Source: Verrucomicrobiales bacterium
GTDB lineage: Bacteria; Verrucomicrobiota; Verrucomicrobiia; Verrucomicrobiales; DEV007
NCBI GenBank assembly: GCA_013003335.1
Contig: JABDJT010000167.1
Location: 1-16,749, forward strand
Length of the DNA: 16,749 bases
Direction: 5' to 3'
The number at the start of each line of letters is the position of its first letter. Positions within the stretch are counted from its first letter, which is position 1. The notes under the pieces are model-generated. The model was not told where the DNA came from, did no database searches, and worked only from the letters and a program-made list of their open reading frames with translations. Position numbers and translations under genes: made by a program. This document shows positions 1 to 5,830 of the stretch, piece after piece.

Positions 1-780
1 GCCGGCTCCGACGGAGTCGATCGGAAGGACCGGAAGAGTGGGCACCTCGAATCCACGGGCATTTTCGGGAAAAACGAGCGTGGGATCGCTTCCTCGCGTG
101 ATGATGAGGGTCGAGATATTCAATTCGTCGAGCTGCTGCACGACCATGGGGGTGTCATTCGGCGACCCGGGGAGAAAATCGAGCAATTCGATTGCTTCGC
201 CTTCGTTGACGATGACGTAGTCGGCCTGGATTTCGGCCCAGGGAAACGTGGGGCGGGACGGGGAAGGATTGATGATGACAGCGACATCCGCGAGGTTCGC
301 GGCGCGGGCTGCTTCCACGACGCTGGAAACCGGGATTTCAAACTGGGCGAGAAAGGCGTCTGCCTGCTGGATCGCTTCTTCAGCCTGGCCGATTTCCTCC
401 GGGGAGGTGACGGCGTTTGCGCCCGCGGAAACGATGATGGTGTTTTCCCCCTCGTCATCGACGGCGATCAGGGCAGAGCCGGTGCGAATACCGGGCTGGA
501 CGCGAACGAGTTCCACGTCGATTCCTTCGTTTTCGAGGCGCTTTTTGTAGGCGAGCGCCATTTCGTCATCCCCGAGCGAGCCGATCAGGCTCACCTCGAT
601 ATCCTGCCGTGCGGCTGCAACGGCCTGGTTGGCGCCTTTTCCGCCGAAATGTGTCAGCAATTCCGAGGCGGCCACCGTTTCCCCGGGAGCGGGAAGCCGG
701 CCGACACGGGCCACGTAATCGATATTCAGGGAACCGGCGACGATCACCCGGGTCGCTGGAGTGGATTCGGATTCGCTCAT
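1..780 (-). CDS. rbsK: Ribokinase, PfkB family (3' end outside window)
   Basis: Phosphorylates ribose at O5 with ATP in the cytoplasm, feeding the pentose phosphate pathway. The 260 visible residues follow the ribokinase plan. The N-terminal strand and sugar-binding segment AGSLNIDYVARVGRLPAPGE lies at about 15-34. The GGKGANQA signature is at 46-53. The NPSPSRP segment is at 171-177 and the VNEGEA segment at 191-196. The last visible residues are DSVGAG, the start of the anion-hole motif; the catalytic Asp of that motif would be the next codon, beyond the left edge. The family is about 300 aa, so roughly 40-50 residues are missing. The ATG at 778-780 lies 4 nt after the stop of the upstream thioesterase gene, so the two are probably co-transcribed. 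No Shine-Dalgarno is visible. Family assignment is firm; ribose as the true substrate is inferred, since other PfkB kinases look similar. Confidence 0.92.
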   Translation of the reverse strand, partial: MSESESTPATRVIVAGSLNIDYVARVGRLPAPGETVAASELLTHFGGKGANQAVAAARQDIEVSLIGSLGDDEMALAYKKRLENEGIDVELVRVQPGIRTGSALIAVDDEGENTIIVSAGANAVTSPEEIGQAEEAIQQADAFLAQFEIPVSSVVEAARAANLADVAVIINPSPSRPTFPWAEIQADYVIVNEGEAIELLDFLPGSPNDTPMVVQQLDELNISTLIITRGSDPTLVFPENARGFEVPTLPVLPIDSVGAG

Positions 781-784
781 GCAA

Positions 785-1150
785 TCAATCAGCTGGGAGA
801 TTCAGTGGCTGCGGTTCGGGGAGAGGTTGTTTTCGTCCTGATTCATCGACCCGCACCATCGTTACCTGGTTGGAAAAAATCTCCGTTTCGTCCCGGAAAA
901 CCTGGACGTGATAGGTTACGGAGGTCGTCCCGATGCGGATTCGCTGGCTATTGAAATGCAGAATTGAGCCTTCGCGAACGCTTTTTTTGAACTCGATCTC
1001 GTTCATGCCGACCGTGACGAAGCGGCAATCCGGAAATTCCGTGCTGGCGGACAGCCAGGCCGTTTCGTCGACCCAGGCCAAGAGATATCCTCCGAACAGG
1101 AACCCGTAGTGATTGAGGTGTTGCGGGAGTACGAGGCGATGATTTTCCAT
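785..1150 (-). CDS. Acyl-CoA thioesterase, hotdog fold (YciA/BFIT type)
   Basis: Predicted cytoplasmic hydrolase of acyl-CoA thioesters, 121 aa, about the size of a single hotdog domain. The segment LPQHLNHYGFLFGGYLLAWVDE at about 8-29 matches the N-terminal helix of YciA-type thioesterases; it has the conserved Asn-His, the FGG turn and the likely catalytic Asp at 28. The strand FVTVGMNEIEFKKSVREG at 44-61 is the usual continuation ('F..pv..GdiL'). The C-terminal tail is rich in Pro and Leu. It is the first gene of a two-gene minus-strand unit with ribokinase, an unusual partner with no obvious metabolic link. The start ATG at 1148-1150 has no Shine-Dalgarno, and the region upstream is a 93-bp divergent spacer shared with the LolA-like gene. 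Substrate chain length cannot be told from sequence. Confidence 0.85.
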   Translation of the reverse strand: MENHRLVLPQHLNHYGFLFGGYLLAWVDETAWLSASTEFPDCRFVTVGMNEIEFKKSVREGSILHFNSQRIRIGTTSVTYHVQVFRDETEIFSNQVTMVRVDESGRKQPLPEPQPLNLPAD

Positions 1151-1243
1151 AAAAGCAGGGAAGGTTAAAGAAACTGAAAGAATTTTGAATGAAAGGGGAG
1201 TCAGGCGCGTTTATAGTAACAAGAACCCGTCAAAGGCCAATTT

Positions 1244-2029
1244 ATGAAATTCGTTCCCGCTCTTTTCTCCATTCTCCTCCTTTTACCGTTCAGTTTTCTA
1301 TCGGGCCAGGATACAGGCAAGCCGAGTGTCGTGGCAAAACCCCTGCAAACCCAGGCGGCACCTGTTCCGGATTCCCAGTCGCCTTTCGCCGGTAAGACGG
1401 TTGAGCAGCTTACGGCAGATGAGGTCCTGAAACTCGTGAGATACAGCTACACGTTGTATGATCGGGACTTTGAAGGGCAGTTGCGGGTGGGATTCAATAC
1501 GAAGATCCCGTTTATCCTGTCCCTGAAACCGGAGGCGATCCGATTCATCTTCAATGACCCGGCCCACGTGATCTACCTGGATACCAAGGACAAGAATTTT
1601 GCGCTCTACGAAGGGACAGGCGGAGCGAAACTGGAACCGGTCGCCGATAACAAGTACGGGCAGAAAATACGGGGAACAGACGTGACCTACGACGACCTGT
1701 CGATGCGATTCCTGTATTGGCCGGATGCGCGGATCGTGGATGAGCAACGGGTTAAGAACCGGGATTGCTGGGTTGTCCGGGTGCGGAACCCGGACGGGAA
1801 GGGAATTTATTCAACCGTTGACTGCTGGGTGGACAAAGGGAGCGGCGGGATGCTGAAAATGAACGGATATAACGCAAAAGGGCGAACTATCCGCCGGTTC
1901 GAGGTGTTACACGGCAAAAAGATGGGTGATATCTGGATGGTGGACGAGATGCGGATCGAAACGATCAGCCCTACGAGCCAAAAACGGCTTTCCCACACCC
2001 GACTTCAGATCACCGATATTGTCGAGTGA
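1244..2029 (+). CDS. Exported LolA-like (outer-membrane lipoprotein-sorting-like) protein
   Basis: 261-aa protein with a clear Sec signal peptide: a short positive start, a hydrophobic stretch at about 5-19, and probable cleavage near residues 20-24. There is no lipobox Cys. A low-complexity Pro/Gln/Ala linker follows to about residue 46. The rest (about 50-261) is a beta-rich domain with alternating strands such as DFEGQLRVGF, PEAIRFIFN, DCWVVRVRNPDG and TVDCWVDKGSGGMLKMNGYN. This pattern resembles the 'outer membrane lipoprotein-sorting protein' family, half-barrels related to LolA that bind lipids or lipoproteins in the periplasm. The actual ligand is unknown. It is monocistronic and divergent from the thioesterase gene. 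A TATAGT hexamer about 26 nt upstream of the ATG could be a -10, but no good -35 is seen. Family call is moderate, based on fold-like pattern rather than a catalytic motif. Confidence 0.7.
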   Translation: MKFVPALFSILLLLPFSFLSGQDTGKPSVVAKPLQTQAAPVPDSQSPFAGKTVEQLTADEVLKLVRYSYTLYDRDFEGQLRVGFNTKIPFILSLKPEAIRFIFNDPAHVIYLDTKDKNFALYEGTGGAKLEPVADNKYGQKIRGTDVTYDDLSMRFLYWPDARIVDEQRVKNRDCWVVRVRNPDGKGIYSTVDCWVDKGSGGMLKMNGYNAKGRTIRRFEVLHGKKMGDIWMVDEMRIETISPTSQKRLSHTRLQITDIVE

Positions 2030-2071
2030 TCCCGTCAGGGAGGAGGATTTGAAAAAATCCGATCGGGTCGC

Positions 2072-2281
2072 CTAGCCCTGGCGTCCGAAAAAGCGACGCA
2101 TTTTCATGCGCGCAGTGGGAAGTTGAACAGCTTCGCGGGTGCGCTCGCGATGCATCATGAACAAGAGGTGATTGTCCGTGAGAGTATCGCCATCGAGATG
2201 GTGAGCGCGCTTGCGAGCTTCCTTGTCGGTGGGAAGAATGAATTTCTTCTCCCGGATGAGGCTGTGCCTGGATGAGAACAT
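2072..2281 (-). CDS. Small basic hypothetical protein (69 aa)
   Basis: A 69-residue ORF rich in Arg, Lys and His, with acidic residues interspersed and four internal Met. It has no signal peptide, membrane segment or recognised domain. I do not recognise a family. In favour of it being real: its codons end mostly in G or C like the neighbouring genes, it starts with ATG, and it fills an otherwise empty stretch of over 300 bp between the convergent LolA-like gene and tatD. It lies 84 nt downstream of the tatD stop on the same strand. No Shine-Dalgarno is visible. A longer overlapping reading frame on the same strand has less convincing composition and looks like a shadow. If this ORF is not expressed, 2030-2365 contains no other feature that I can see. 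Confidence 0.5.
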   Translation of the reverse strand: MFSSRHSLIREKKFILPTDKEARKRAHHLDGDTLTDNHLLFMMHRERTREAVQLPTARMKMRRFFGRQG

Positions 2282-2365
2282 AATGATAGTTTGTTCGCTG
2301 AATGGTTAGTCTAGAGAGGTAAAAGAGGGGATGCAAACGGTATTTTTTCAATTTTGCGAATTGTA

Positions 2366-3160
2366 TCAATCCGTTATTCCGAAAAATGAACGGGCCGAGT
2401 CAGTGGTTTCTTGGGCTAATTTTTCAAAGGTTACGTTTCGCAGGTCTGCCAGGTGTCTGGCGGTGTGGAGAGTGTCGGCAGGCTGGCATCGCTTACCCCG
2501 ATTCGGCACCGGAGCCAGATACGGACTGTCGGTTTCCACCATGAACCGCCCCGAAGGAACGGCTGCCGCTACCTGTTGGACGTCAGTTGCCTTTGGAAAT
2601 GTCACAATTCCGGTAAAGGAAACGAGATGGCCCAGTTCAAATGCCCGTTCCGCCTGTTCCAGGGACCCGGTGTAACAATGCAAAACCGCGCGTAAACTGG
2701 ACCCAGCAAAAGTTTCTAAAACTGCCATAATATCTTCGTTGCTTTCGCGCTGGTGGATCACGACCGGCAGGTCCAGTTCAACCGCGAGGTCCAATTGCGT
2801 GCGGAAGATTTCATGCTGGAGTTTTTTCCACCCCGTTTCATCAAATCCTTCCGGCGGAGCGTGGAAGTAATCGAGACCAATTTCACCGATGGCAACCACC
2901 TTGGGGGCGGCTGCCAGAGTGCGGAGTTCGGCGACCCAGTCTTCCGACTCAATCTCGTGTACGTAGCAGGGGTGAATGCCGACCGTCGCATAGACACCGT
3001 CGAATTCGGCAGCCAGATCAATGTTGACCGGGCTGTCTTCGAGGTCGCAGGCAATTGTAACAATTCGTTCCACCCCCGCTTCGCGGGCCGCTTCGACAAT
3101 TTGAGGAATTTCGTCCCGGAACCTGGGCGAAGCGAGGTGGCAATGAGTATCAATGAGCAT
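2366..3160 (-). CDS. tatD: TatD-family metal-dependent hydrolase/DNase
   Basis: A TIM-barrel amidohydrolase-superfamily enzyme; characterised members are metal-dependent 3'-5' exonucleases acting on DNA and RNA. All family motifs are present in the 264-aa product. HCH is at 6-8, Glu93 in GEIGLDYFH, His136 in VVIHQRES, His161 in LHCYTGS, and Asp211 in ETDSPYLAPVP followed by RGKRCQPA. I chose the ATG at 3158-3160 because TatD proteins begin directly with the M-(L/F)-IDTHCHL strand. An upstream in-frame ATG at 3221-3223 would add 21 residues without family support. There is no Shine-Dalgarno; oddly, the leader carries ACCTCCTC, which resembles an anti-SD sequence. The gene is divergent from the cytochrome gene. 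Nuclease activity is known for the family and not shown for this protein. Confidence 0.93.
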   Translation of the reverse strand: MLIDTHCHLASPRFRDEIPQIVEAAREAGVERIVTIACDLEDSPVNIDLAAEFDGVYATVGIHPCYVHEIESEDWVAELRTLAAAPKVVAIGEIGLDYFHAPPEGFDETGWKKLQHEIFRTQLDLAVELDLPVVIHQRESNEDIMAVLETFAGSSLRAVLHCYTGSLEQAERAFELGHLVSFTGIVTFPKATDVQQVAAAVPSGRFMVETDSPYLAPVPNRGKRCQPADTLHTARHLADLRNVTFEKLAQETTDSARSFFGITD

Positions 3161-3237
3161 GGTAGAGGAGGTCTTTGCCGAAAAGTAGTCCGGCCAAAAA
3201 CCGGTTCGATCAACTCGCTCCATTCATATTTCTGTTC

Positions 3238-3266
3238 TTGTCATCCCGACTCGAGATTCCTAAATT
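3238..3266 (+). promoter_or_regulatory. Candidate sigma-70 promoter of the cytochrome gene
   Basis: TTGTCA at 3238-3243 and TAAATT at 3261-3266 are separated by 17 bp. The expected start of transcription falls at about 3273, the A of the cytochrome ATG, so a leaderless or nearly leaderless mRNA would be predicted. The -10 matches the consensus at only four of six positions, so confidence is low. Confidence 0.3.
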
Positions 3267-3272
3267 CCGCCC

Positions 3273-3665
3273 ATGAAACAACCGAATTTACTCCTCACCG
3301 CCCTCTCTGCATTCGTCGTCACCTTCTCGATCGGGATCGCGGATGAAAACCATGAAATCATCGAGAAAGTGATGAAGCAGGGGTTGAAAGCGCCGAAGGG
3401 GGAGGACAGCCCGATGGACCAGGTCTTGAACGGAGACGCCTCGAAAGAGGACACGGCTGAATTGCTCGAGTTGGTGAAGACGATGCACGGAACCAAAGCC
3501 CCGGTCGGGAACCAGGATGAATACGAAACCAAGGTGAAGGAGCTGATCGAAGCGCTGGAAGCTGTCGCCGGCGGCGATCTGAGCGAAAAAGCCCTGAACC
3601 GGCTCGAGGAAGCTCAGAACTGCAAGGCCTGCCATAGCAACCACAAGCCGAAGAAGAAAGGCTGA
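3273..3665 (+). CDS. Small exported one-heme c-type cytochrome
   Basis: 130-aa protein with an N-terminal signal peptide (hydrophobic residues about 6-21, cleavage near 22-23). A largely helical, Lys/Glu-rich domain carries a single heme-attachment motif CKACH at 117-121, ten residues from the C-terminus. A C-terminal CxxCH in a roughly 107-residue mature protein is the layout of class II (cytochrome c'-like) cytochromes. The segment LKAPKGEDSPMDQVLNGDASKEDTAELLELVKTM (about 38-71) resembles the first helix pair of a small cytochrome family seen in Planctomycetes and Verrucomicrobia. It would need heme-lyase maturation in the periplasm and probably acts as a soluble electron carrier or heme sensor; the partner is unknown. 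The axial ligand cannot be assigned with confidence. The gene is monocistronic, with a strong terminator 40 nt after its stop. Confidence 0.8.
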   Translation: MKQPNLLLTALSAFVVTFSIGIADENHEIIEKVMKQGLKAPKGEDSPMDQVLNGDASKEDTAELLELVKTMHGTKAPVGNQDEYETKVKELIEALEAVAGGDLSEKALNRLEEAQNCKACHSNHKPKKKG

Positions 3666-3704
3666 GCGGGAATCCATTCAAGCTAACGCAATTTTCGTGA
3701 AACG

Positions 3705-3732
3705 AGCGGGCCGGGAACGGCCCGCTTTTTTT
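3705..3732 (+). terminator. Rho-independent terminator after the cytochrome gene
   Basis: A perfect 9-bp GC-rich stem, AGCGGGCCG at 3705-3713 paired with CGGCCCGCT at 3718-3726. The loop is GGAA, followed directly by a seven-T tract at 3726-3732. Confidence 0.93.
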
Positions 3733-3762
3733 GGTCACTGGATTCCGGGGGATTTCGAATGT

Positions 3763-3799
3763 ACAGGGTTGGTTCGGCGAACCAACCCTGTTGACTCGT
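3763..3799 (+). repeat. 37-bp palindromic dispersed repeat, copy A
   Basis: The most symmetric of four copies. Its arms ACAGGGTTGGTTCG (3763-3776) and CGAACCAACCCTGT (3778-3791) are perfect 14-bp inverted repeats around one central base, followed by the tail TGACTCGT. It matches copy B at 30 of 37 positions, copy C at 27 and copy D at 28, without gaps. It ends 1 nt from the stop codon of the minus-strand helix-hairpin-helix gene, so the hairpin would sit at that transcript's 3' end. There is no T-tract beyond it on that strand, so it is not a classic terminator. Confidence 0.85.
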
Positions 3800-3800
3800 T

Positions 3801-4229
3801 TTACGATTTTTTGGACTTGGACGAACTGCTGCTGCTCCGCCGGGCCGTCAGGCTTTTCCCGTGCTCGATCATTTTCTGAAAGGTGACTTTGCCGATGCCT
3901 TTCACGAGGGAAACCTGCTCGACCTTGTCGAAAGGGCGGCTTTCGATAATGGAGGCGGCCCGGACCCCGGCGACGCCGTCAATTGAAACGAGATCTTTCG
4001 CGGTGCCTTCGTTCAGGAGCACCAGGAGTTTCGATTTCTGGGTTGTCGTCAGCCCGGATACGAGTTTTTTCGATGCCTCAGAAGGACCCGGGATTTTGGC
4101 AGTTTCGGTTTGGGCGGCCTTGTCCGACATCGAGGTGTCTGAACTCTTGGACTTCCGCGTTGCTGCGTAGGCAGGGATCAGGGAGAGCGTGAGGGTGGCT
4201 GTGAGGGCGAGTGCGAGTTTGTTTTTCAT
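3801..4229 (-). CDS. Exported ComEA-like helix-hairpin-helix protein
   Basis: 142-aa protein with a signal peptide (MKNKLALALTATLTLSLIPAYA, cleavage after residue 22) and a Ser/Lys/Thr-rich linker to about 55. Two helix-hairpin-helix motifs of the ComEA/HHH_3 type follow: SIDGVAGVRAASII (about 82-95), then the RPF turn, and VKGIGKVTFQKMI (109-121). The C-terminal tail from 131 is almost only Ser and Lys. Such domains bind double-stranded DNA without sequence preference; in ComEA they draw DNA into the periplasm during uptake. A DNA role outside the cytoplasm is therefore plausible, though no other competence gene is nearby. The ATG at 4227-4229 is chosen over a TTG 12 nt upstream because it begins a canonical signal peptide. 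Repeat copy A abuts its stop codon. Confidence 0.82.
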   Translation of the reverse strand: MKNKLALALTATLTLSLIPAYAATRKSKSSDTSMSDKAAQTETAKIPGPSEASKKLVSGLTTTQKSKLLVLLNEGTAKDLVSIDGVAGVRAASIIESRPFDKVEQVSLVKGIGKVTFQKMIEHGKSLTARRSSSSSSKSKKS

Positions 4230-4257
4230 GACTGTATACAATGTTTCAGGTTCAAAT

Positions 4258-4277
4258 CAGCGTTCACCAGAACGCTG
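4258..4277. promoter_or_regulatory. Perfect 8-bp inverted repeat in the leader of the HhH gene
   Basis: CAGCGTTC at 4258-4265 and GAACGCTG at 4270-4277 are separated by ACCA. It lies about 30 bp upstream of the minus-strand ATG of the helix-hairpin-helix gene, a position that fits either a mRNA leader hairpin or a repressor operator. There is no T-tract, so a terminator is unlikely. Confidence 0.4.
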
Positions 4278-4317
4278 TAAAACTGAACAATAGTAAGATC
4301 ACGATTTCGCGCAAGTG

Positions 4318-4342
4318 TTTTTTTGAACAATACTCAAAAAAA
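4318..4342. terminator. Possible AT-rich bidirectional terminator hairpin
   Basis: TTTTTTTGA (4318-4326) pairs with TCAAAAAAA (4334-4342) around a 7-nt loop, giving a 9-bp stem with T runs in both directions. It lies 15 nt downstream of the stop codon of the minus-strand GYF_2/TM2-like gene. The stem is A:T-dominated and hence weak, so termination is uncertain. Confidence 0.35.
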
Positions 4343-4356
4343 GCTGAACAATCGCC

Positions 4357-4881
4357 TTAAGCCCTGTTGCCATAGGCTTGAGCGGCCACGGCGTTGGCGT
4401 ATTCCGCGGACTTCTGTGCGGAAATGATGGCCCAAATGAGATAGCCGATGAAAGTCAGCGGCCAGGTAATGATCCCGATTACCACGAAAATCAGGAAAAA
4501 ATTTACAATGCAGGTCAGCCAGTAGGTGAACATCAGGATCAGGCCGTTGTTCGTGTTGCCGGCATAGAGGTTGCCGATCCCGAAGGTCTGCATCATGAGC
4601 GCCGGGAGGACTTCGAGCAAAATGGCAACTCCGGGGGATTTGGGAGGAGCGATGTGGTAGTGGACGTGTGAGCCGCCTCCCGGAACGGTTGCGAGTTGCG
4701 CTCCGCCCGGATTCTGGCCGTCGGCATGGGCATACAGCATACTGATCGGCATCCAGCTTTCCTGCCCCTCTTCGCAGATTTGCGCGTGCGATGCAATCTC
4801 CCCGACCCGGTAGCTGCGTTCCAGTTCTTCCCGGGGAAACGGCCCGGTGACGTCACCGTTGGTGGAAAGAAAATAGTTCAC
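4357..4881 (-). CDS. GYF_2-domain membrane protein with TM2-like C-terminus
   Basis: 174-aa protein. The first ~50 residues (YFLSTNGDVTGPFPREELER, ending in SWMPI) form a GYF_2-type domain (DUF4339 family), a putative peptide-binding module common in membrane proteins of environmental bacteria. A Gly/His linker at about 65-82 leads to two or three membrane segments, roughly 83-98, 110-135 and 135-152. The FGIGNLYAGNTNNGLILMF stretch (about 99-117) resembles the Gly-rich turn of TM2 domains. The short C-terminal tail is Ala-rich. Start is GTG at 4879-4881; no ATG is available without cutting into the GYF_2 strand. The gene is divergent from the esterase gene with only 49 bp between. Function is unknown; the family is often associated with protein-protein contacts at the inner membrane. 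Confidence 0.78.
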   Translation of the reverse strand: MNYFLSTNGDVTGPFPREELERSYRVGEIASHAQICEEGQESWMPISMLYAHADGQNPGGAQLATVPGGGSHVHYHIAPPKSPGVAILLEVLPALMMQTFGIGNLYAGNTNNGLILMFTYWLTCIVNFFLIFVVIGIITWPLTFIGYLIWAIISAQKSAEYANAVAAQAYGNRA

Positions 4882-4930
4882 AACGTGGTTTTTCTACCAC
4901 AAGGCTGGCGGCTGTGCTAGAACTGCCGAC

Positions 4931-5830
4931 ATGATTTCACGCCAAAATTTGATCGCACTTTTGACGGGAGGAATTTTTGCTTTTTCCCCGGTTTCCAGCA
5001 GCCTGGCCGGCCCCGGAGAGGAAATTCCGCTGTGGGAGGAAGGGAAAGTTCCCGGTGAAGCCGGGGTCGAACTGCCGCCGGAAAAGGCGGAGGACAAGAA
5101 CAACGACGGGATCATCCGGATCTCGAATGTGAGTGTCCCAACGATGCAGTTTTTCCCGGATCCGAAGGAAAATAACACGGGTGCCGTGGTCGTGGTTGCT
5201 CCGGGGGGTGGATACAGCATTTTGGCCTCCAAACACGAAGGTAGCGATGTGTGCAAGTGGCTGAATACCATCGGTGTAAATGCTGTTTTGCTCAAATATC
5301 GTGTGCCCAGGCGAAAAGATCGCGAAAAGCACGCTGCGCCCCTCGAAGATGCGCAGCGGGCGATCCAGTTGGTGCGCACAAAGACGGACGAGTGGAAGAT
5401 TGATCCGGAGCGGGTGGGGATTCTCGGGTTTTCCGCGGGGGGCCACCTTGCGACGATGGCTCTGACTACCGAAACGGTTACGATTTCTCAAAAGGAAGCA
5501 TTGCCGTCGGCTCGACCGGATTTTGGGGTCCTGGTTTACCCCGCTTACATGCTCGACGAGAAAACGAAGAGCGGACTTTCGCCGGAGATCCAGGTCGATG
5601 AATCGACGCCGCCTGTGTTCATTGTGATTGCCCATGGCGACAAGCGGTTTGTCGAGGGGTGTGCTCGCTTTTACATCGAAATGCACCGGAACAAGCGGGA
5701 CTGTGAGCTGCACATTTACGGAAAAGGCGGGCACGGGTTTGGAATGAAACCAATCGAGGAACGCGTGTCCGGGTGGCCGCAGCAGGCGGGCCAGTGGATG
5801 GAGGAGATGGGTTTCCTGAAAAACGAATGA
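4931..5830 (+). CDS. Secreted alpha/beta hydrolase (acetyl-xylan-esterase-like)
   Basis: 299-aa predicted esterase with a signal peptide (about residues 1-26, SSSLAG cleavage region). The oxyanion loop APGGGYSILA is at 90-99. The nucleophile elbow GFSAGGHLA centres on Ser168. A probable acid is Asp237 in IAHGDKRFV and the catalytic His is His268 in GGHGFGM. The N-terminal IPLWEEGKVPGE followed by the PGGGY loop is typical of the secreted acetyl-xylan-esterase/'BD-FAE'-like carbohydrate esterase group that deacetylates plant or algal polysaccharides. The exact substrate is not readable from sequence. The stop overlaps the next start in ATGA at 5827-5830, so it is translationally coupled to the propeller gene. 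Upstream there is no Shine-Dalgarno; a TGCTAGAAC extended -10-like element ends 7 nt before the ATG. I am sure of the catalytic fold, less sure of specificity. Confidence 0.85.
   Translation: MISRQNLIALLTGGIFAFSPVSSSLAGPGEEIPLWEEGKVPGEAGVELPPEKAEDKNNDGIIRISNVSVPTMQFFPDPKENNTGAVVVVAPGGGYSILASKHEGSDVCKWLNTIGVNAVLLKYRVPRRKDREKHAAPLEDAQRAIQLVRTKTDEWKIDPERVGILGFSAGGHLATMALTTETVTISQKEALPSARPDFGVLVYPAYMLDEKTKSGLSPEIQVDESTPPVFIVIAHGDKRFVEGCARFYIEMHRNKRDCELHIYGKGGHGFGMKPIEERVSGWPQQAGQWMEEMGFLKNE

Noticed and set aside
2045..2060. GGATTT-GAAA-AAATCC hairpin between convergent genes, considered as a terminator
   Set aside because: Only a 6-bp A/T-rich stem with no T-tract on either strand.
3162..3170. 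ACCTCCTC on the minus strand before the tatD ATG
   Set aside because: This resembles the anti-SD rather than an SD, so it does not support initiation; probably chance.
4358..4372. AGCCCTGTTGCC at the 3' end of the GYF_2 gene, considered as another repeat copy
   Set aside because: The core matches, but neither the left arm nor the TCG tail is present.
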